Part shown: positions 4,749 to 5,403 of the stretch, in pieces | Numbering within the stretch: position 1 is the stretch's first letter | Layout: each line of letters starts with the position of its first letter | Source: an uncultured Eubacterium sp. | GTDB taxonomy: Bacteria > Bacillota > Clostridia > Oscillospirales > Acutalibacteraceae | DNA: 5,403 nt | Assembly: GCA_910584985.1 (NCBI GenBank) | Contig: CAJUDJ010000046.1 | Coordinates: 1-5,403, forward strand | Reading direction: 5' to 3' | Notes under the pieces: model-generated | What the model saw: only the letters and a program-made list of their open reading frames with translations | What the model was told of the DNA's origin: nothing | The model's database searches: none | Position numbers and translations under genes: made by a program

Positions 4749-5403
4749 ATGAGAAAAATTGAATTGCTTTCACCGTCAGGTGATTTTGAACGATTAAAGC
4801 TTGCGGTTAAATTCGGGGCAGATGCCGTTTATGCAGGCGGCACTATGTTCGGAATGCGAACAAATCCGTCAAATTTTGATGCCGATCAGCTTCAGGAAGC
4901 CGTCAGCTTCGTTCATAAAAACAACAAAAAAATATATTTAACCTGTAATACACTTCCGCGAAATCCGGAAATGGAAATGCTGCCCGATTATCTGAAATAT
5001 GTTTCACAAATCGGCGTGGATGCCCTTATTATTGCCGATATGGGCGTGCTTTCACTTGCAAAAAAATATGCGCCCGATACGGAAATTCATATTTCAACAC
5101 AGGCAGGTATTGTAAATTATCAGGCAGCAAATGCCTTTTATGAAATGGGTGCAAAACGCATTGTAACGGCACGCGAGCTTTCGCTGGATGAAATCCGCAC
5201 AATACGCGATAAAACAAATCCAAAGCTTGAAATAGAGACCTTTGTGCACGGCGCAATGTGTATGAGCTTCAGCGGCCGCTGCATTCTTTCCGATTATATG
5301 GTTGGCAGGGATGCCAACAGGGGCGATTGTGCACAGCCGTGCCGCTGGAAATACCATCTTGTAGAGGAAACACGGCCGGGTCAGTTTTTCCCTGTTAATC
5401 AGG
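4749..5403 (+). CDS. U32 family peptidase-like protein, TrhP/YegQ-like (partial, 3' end missing)
   Basis: The first 218 codons of a U32 protein, cut by the right edge; family members of this kind are about 400 residues. The N-terminus (IELLSPSGDFERLKLAV, then GADAVYAGG) is diagnostic and fixes the ATG at 4749. The U32 signature ETFVHGAMCMSFSGRC (163-178) is present, and cysteines at 171, 178, 194 and 198 are candidates for the Fe-S cluster known in several U32 proteins; a further cysteine may lie beyond the window. Despite the peptidase name, relatives act in RNA modification or ubiquinone synthesis. E. coli YegQ (TrhP) and B. subtilis YrrN/YrrO (TrhP1/2) make 5-hydroxyuridine at tRNA position 34 using prephenate. 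Similarity and the mltG neighbour favour that role here. No good ribosome binding site precedes the ATG, so coupling to mltG, which ends 4 bases earlier, is likely. Confidence 0.92.
   Translation, partial: MRKIELLSPSGDFERLKLAVKFGADAVYAGGTMFGMRTNPSNFDADQLQEAVSFVHKNNKKIYLTCNTLPRNPEMEMLPDYLKYVSQIGVDALIIADMGVLSLAKKYAPDTEIHISTQAGIVNYQAANAFYEMGAKRIVTARELSLDEIRTIRDKTNPKLEIETFVHGAMCMSFSGRCILSDYMVGRDANRGDCAQPCRWKYHLVEETRPGQFFPVNQ

Noticed and set aside
5029..5357. Two overlapping open frames (75 and 87 codons) on the minus strand inside the U32 gene
   Set aside because: They are antisense to a strongly matching U32 protein, carry no motif, and overlap each other in different frames.

Overview
This window reads as a densely packed chromosomal segment of a low-GC, Gram-positive anaerobe. 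Class Clostridia, perhaps a gut Ruminococcaceae/Oscillospirales lineage, fits best. The evidence is a SigA-type sigma factor tail, a DUF896 (YnzC-like) protein, a soluble DUF2156 protein, an MltG followed by a U32 protein (an order partly shared with Bacillus subtilis yrrL-yrrO), AT-rich third codon positions and strong AAGGAG-type ribosome binding sites. No species assignment is possible from the sequence alone.

Everything is on the + strand and nearly every base is coding. In order: the last 34 codons of rpoD/sigA (1-105); a 72-residue DUF896 protein (105-323); a divergent thymidylate kinase-like protein (311-976); a DUF2156 protein (970-1866); a GNAT acetyltransferase (1863-2381); a DJ-1/PfpI (YajL-like) protein (2386-2925); 5-formyltetrahydrofolate cyclo-ligase (2916-3473); MltG endolytic transglycosylase (3485-4744); and the first 218 codons of a U32/TrhP-like protein that runs off the right edge (4749-5403). 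Five of the eight gene junctions overlap by 1 to 13 bases and the other three have gaps of only 4, 11 and 4 bases. No convincing intergenic terminator or promoter is present, so the simplest reading is one long polycistron continuing from rpoD, with translational coupling at most junctions.

The genes look like a housekeeping set rather than one dedicated pathway. Loose functional links are transcription (rpoD), dTTP supply and folate one-carbon chemistry (kinase and cyclo-ligase), possible aldehyde or stress protection (DJ-1), cell-wall synthesis control (MltG) and tRNA wobble modification (U32). DUF896, DUF2156 and the GNAT protein have no assignable substrate. I saw no mobile elements, CRISPR arrays, RNA genes, phage genes or defence systems. 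The points most worth checking are the non-canonical thymidylate kinase, the DUF2156-GNAT pair, a terminator-like hairpin inside the GNAT gene, a possible internal promoter ahead of mltG, and the cysteine-rich outer part of MltG.
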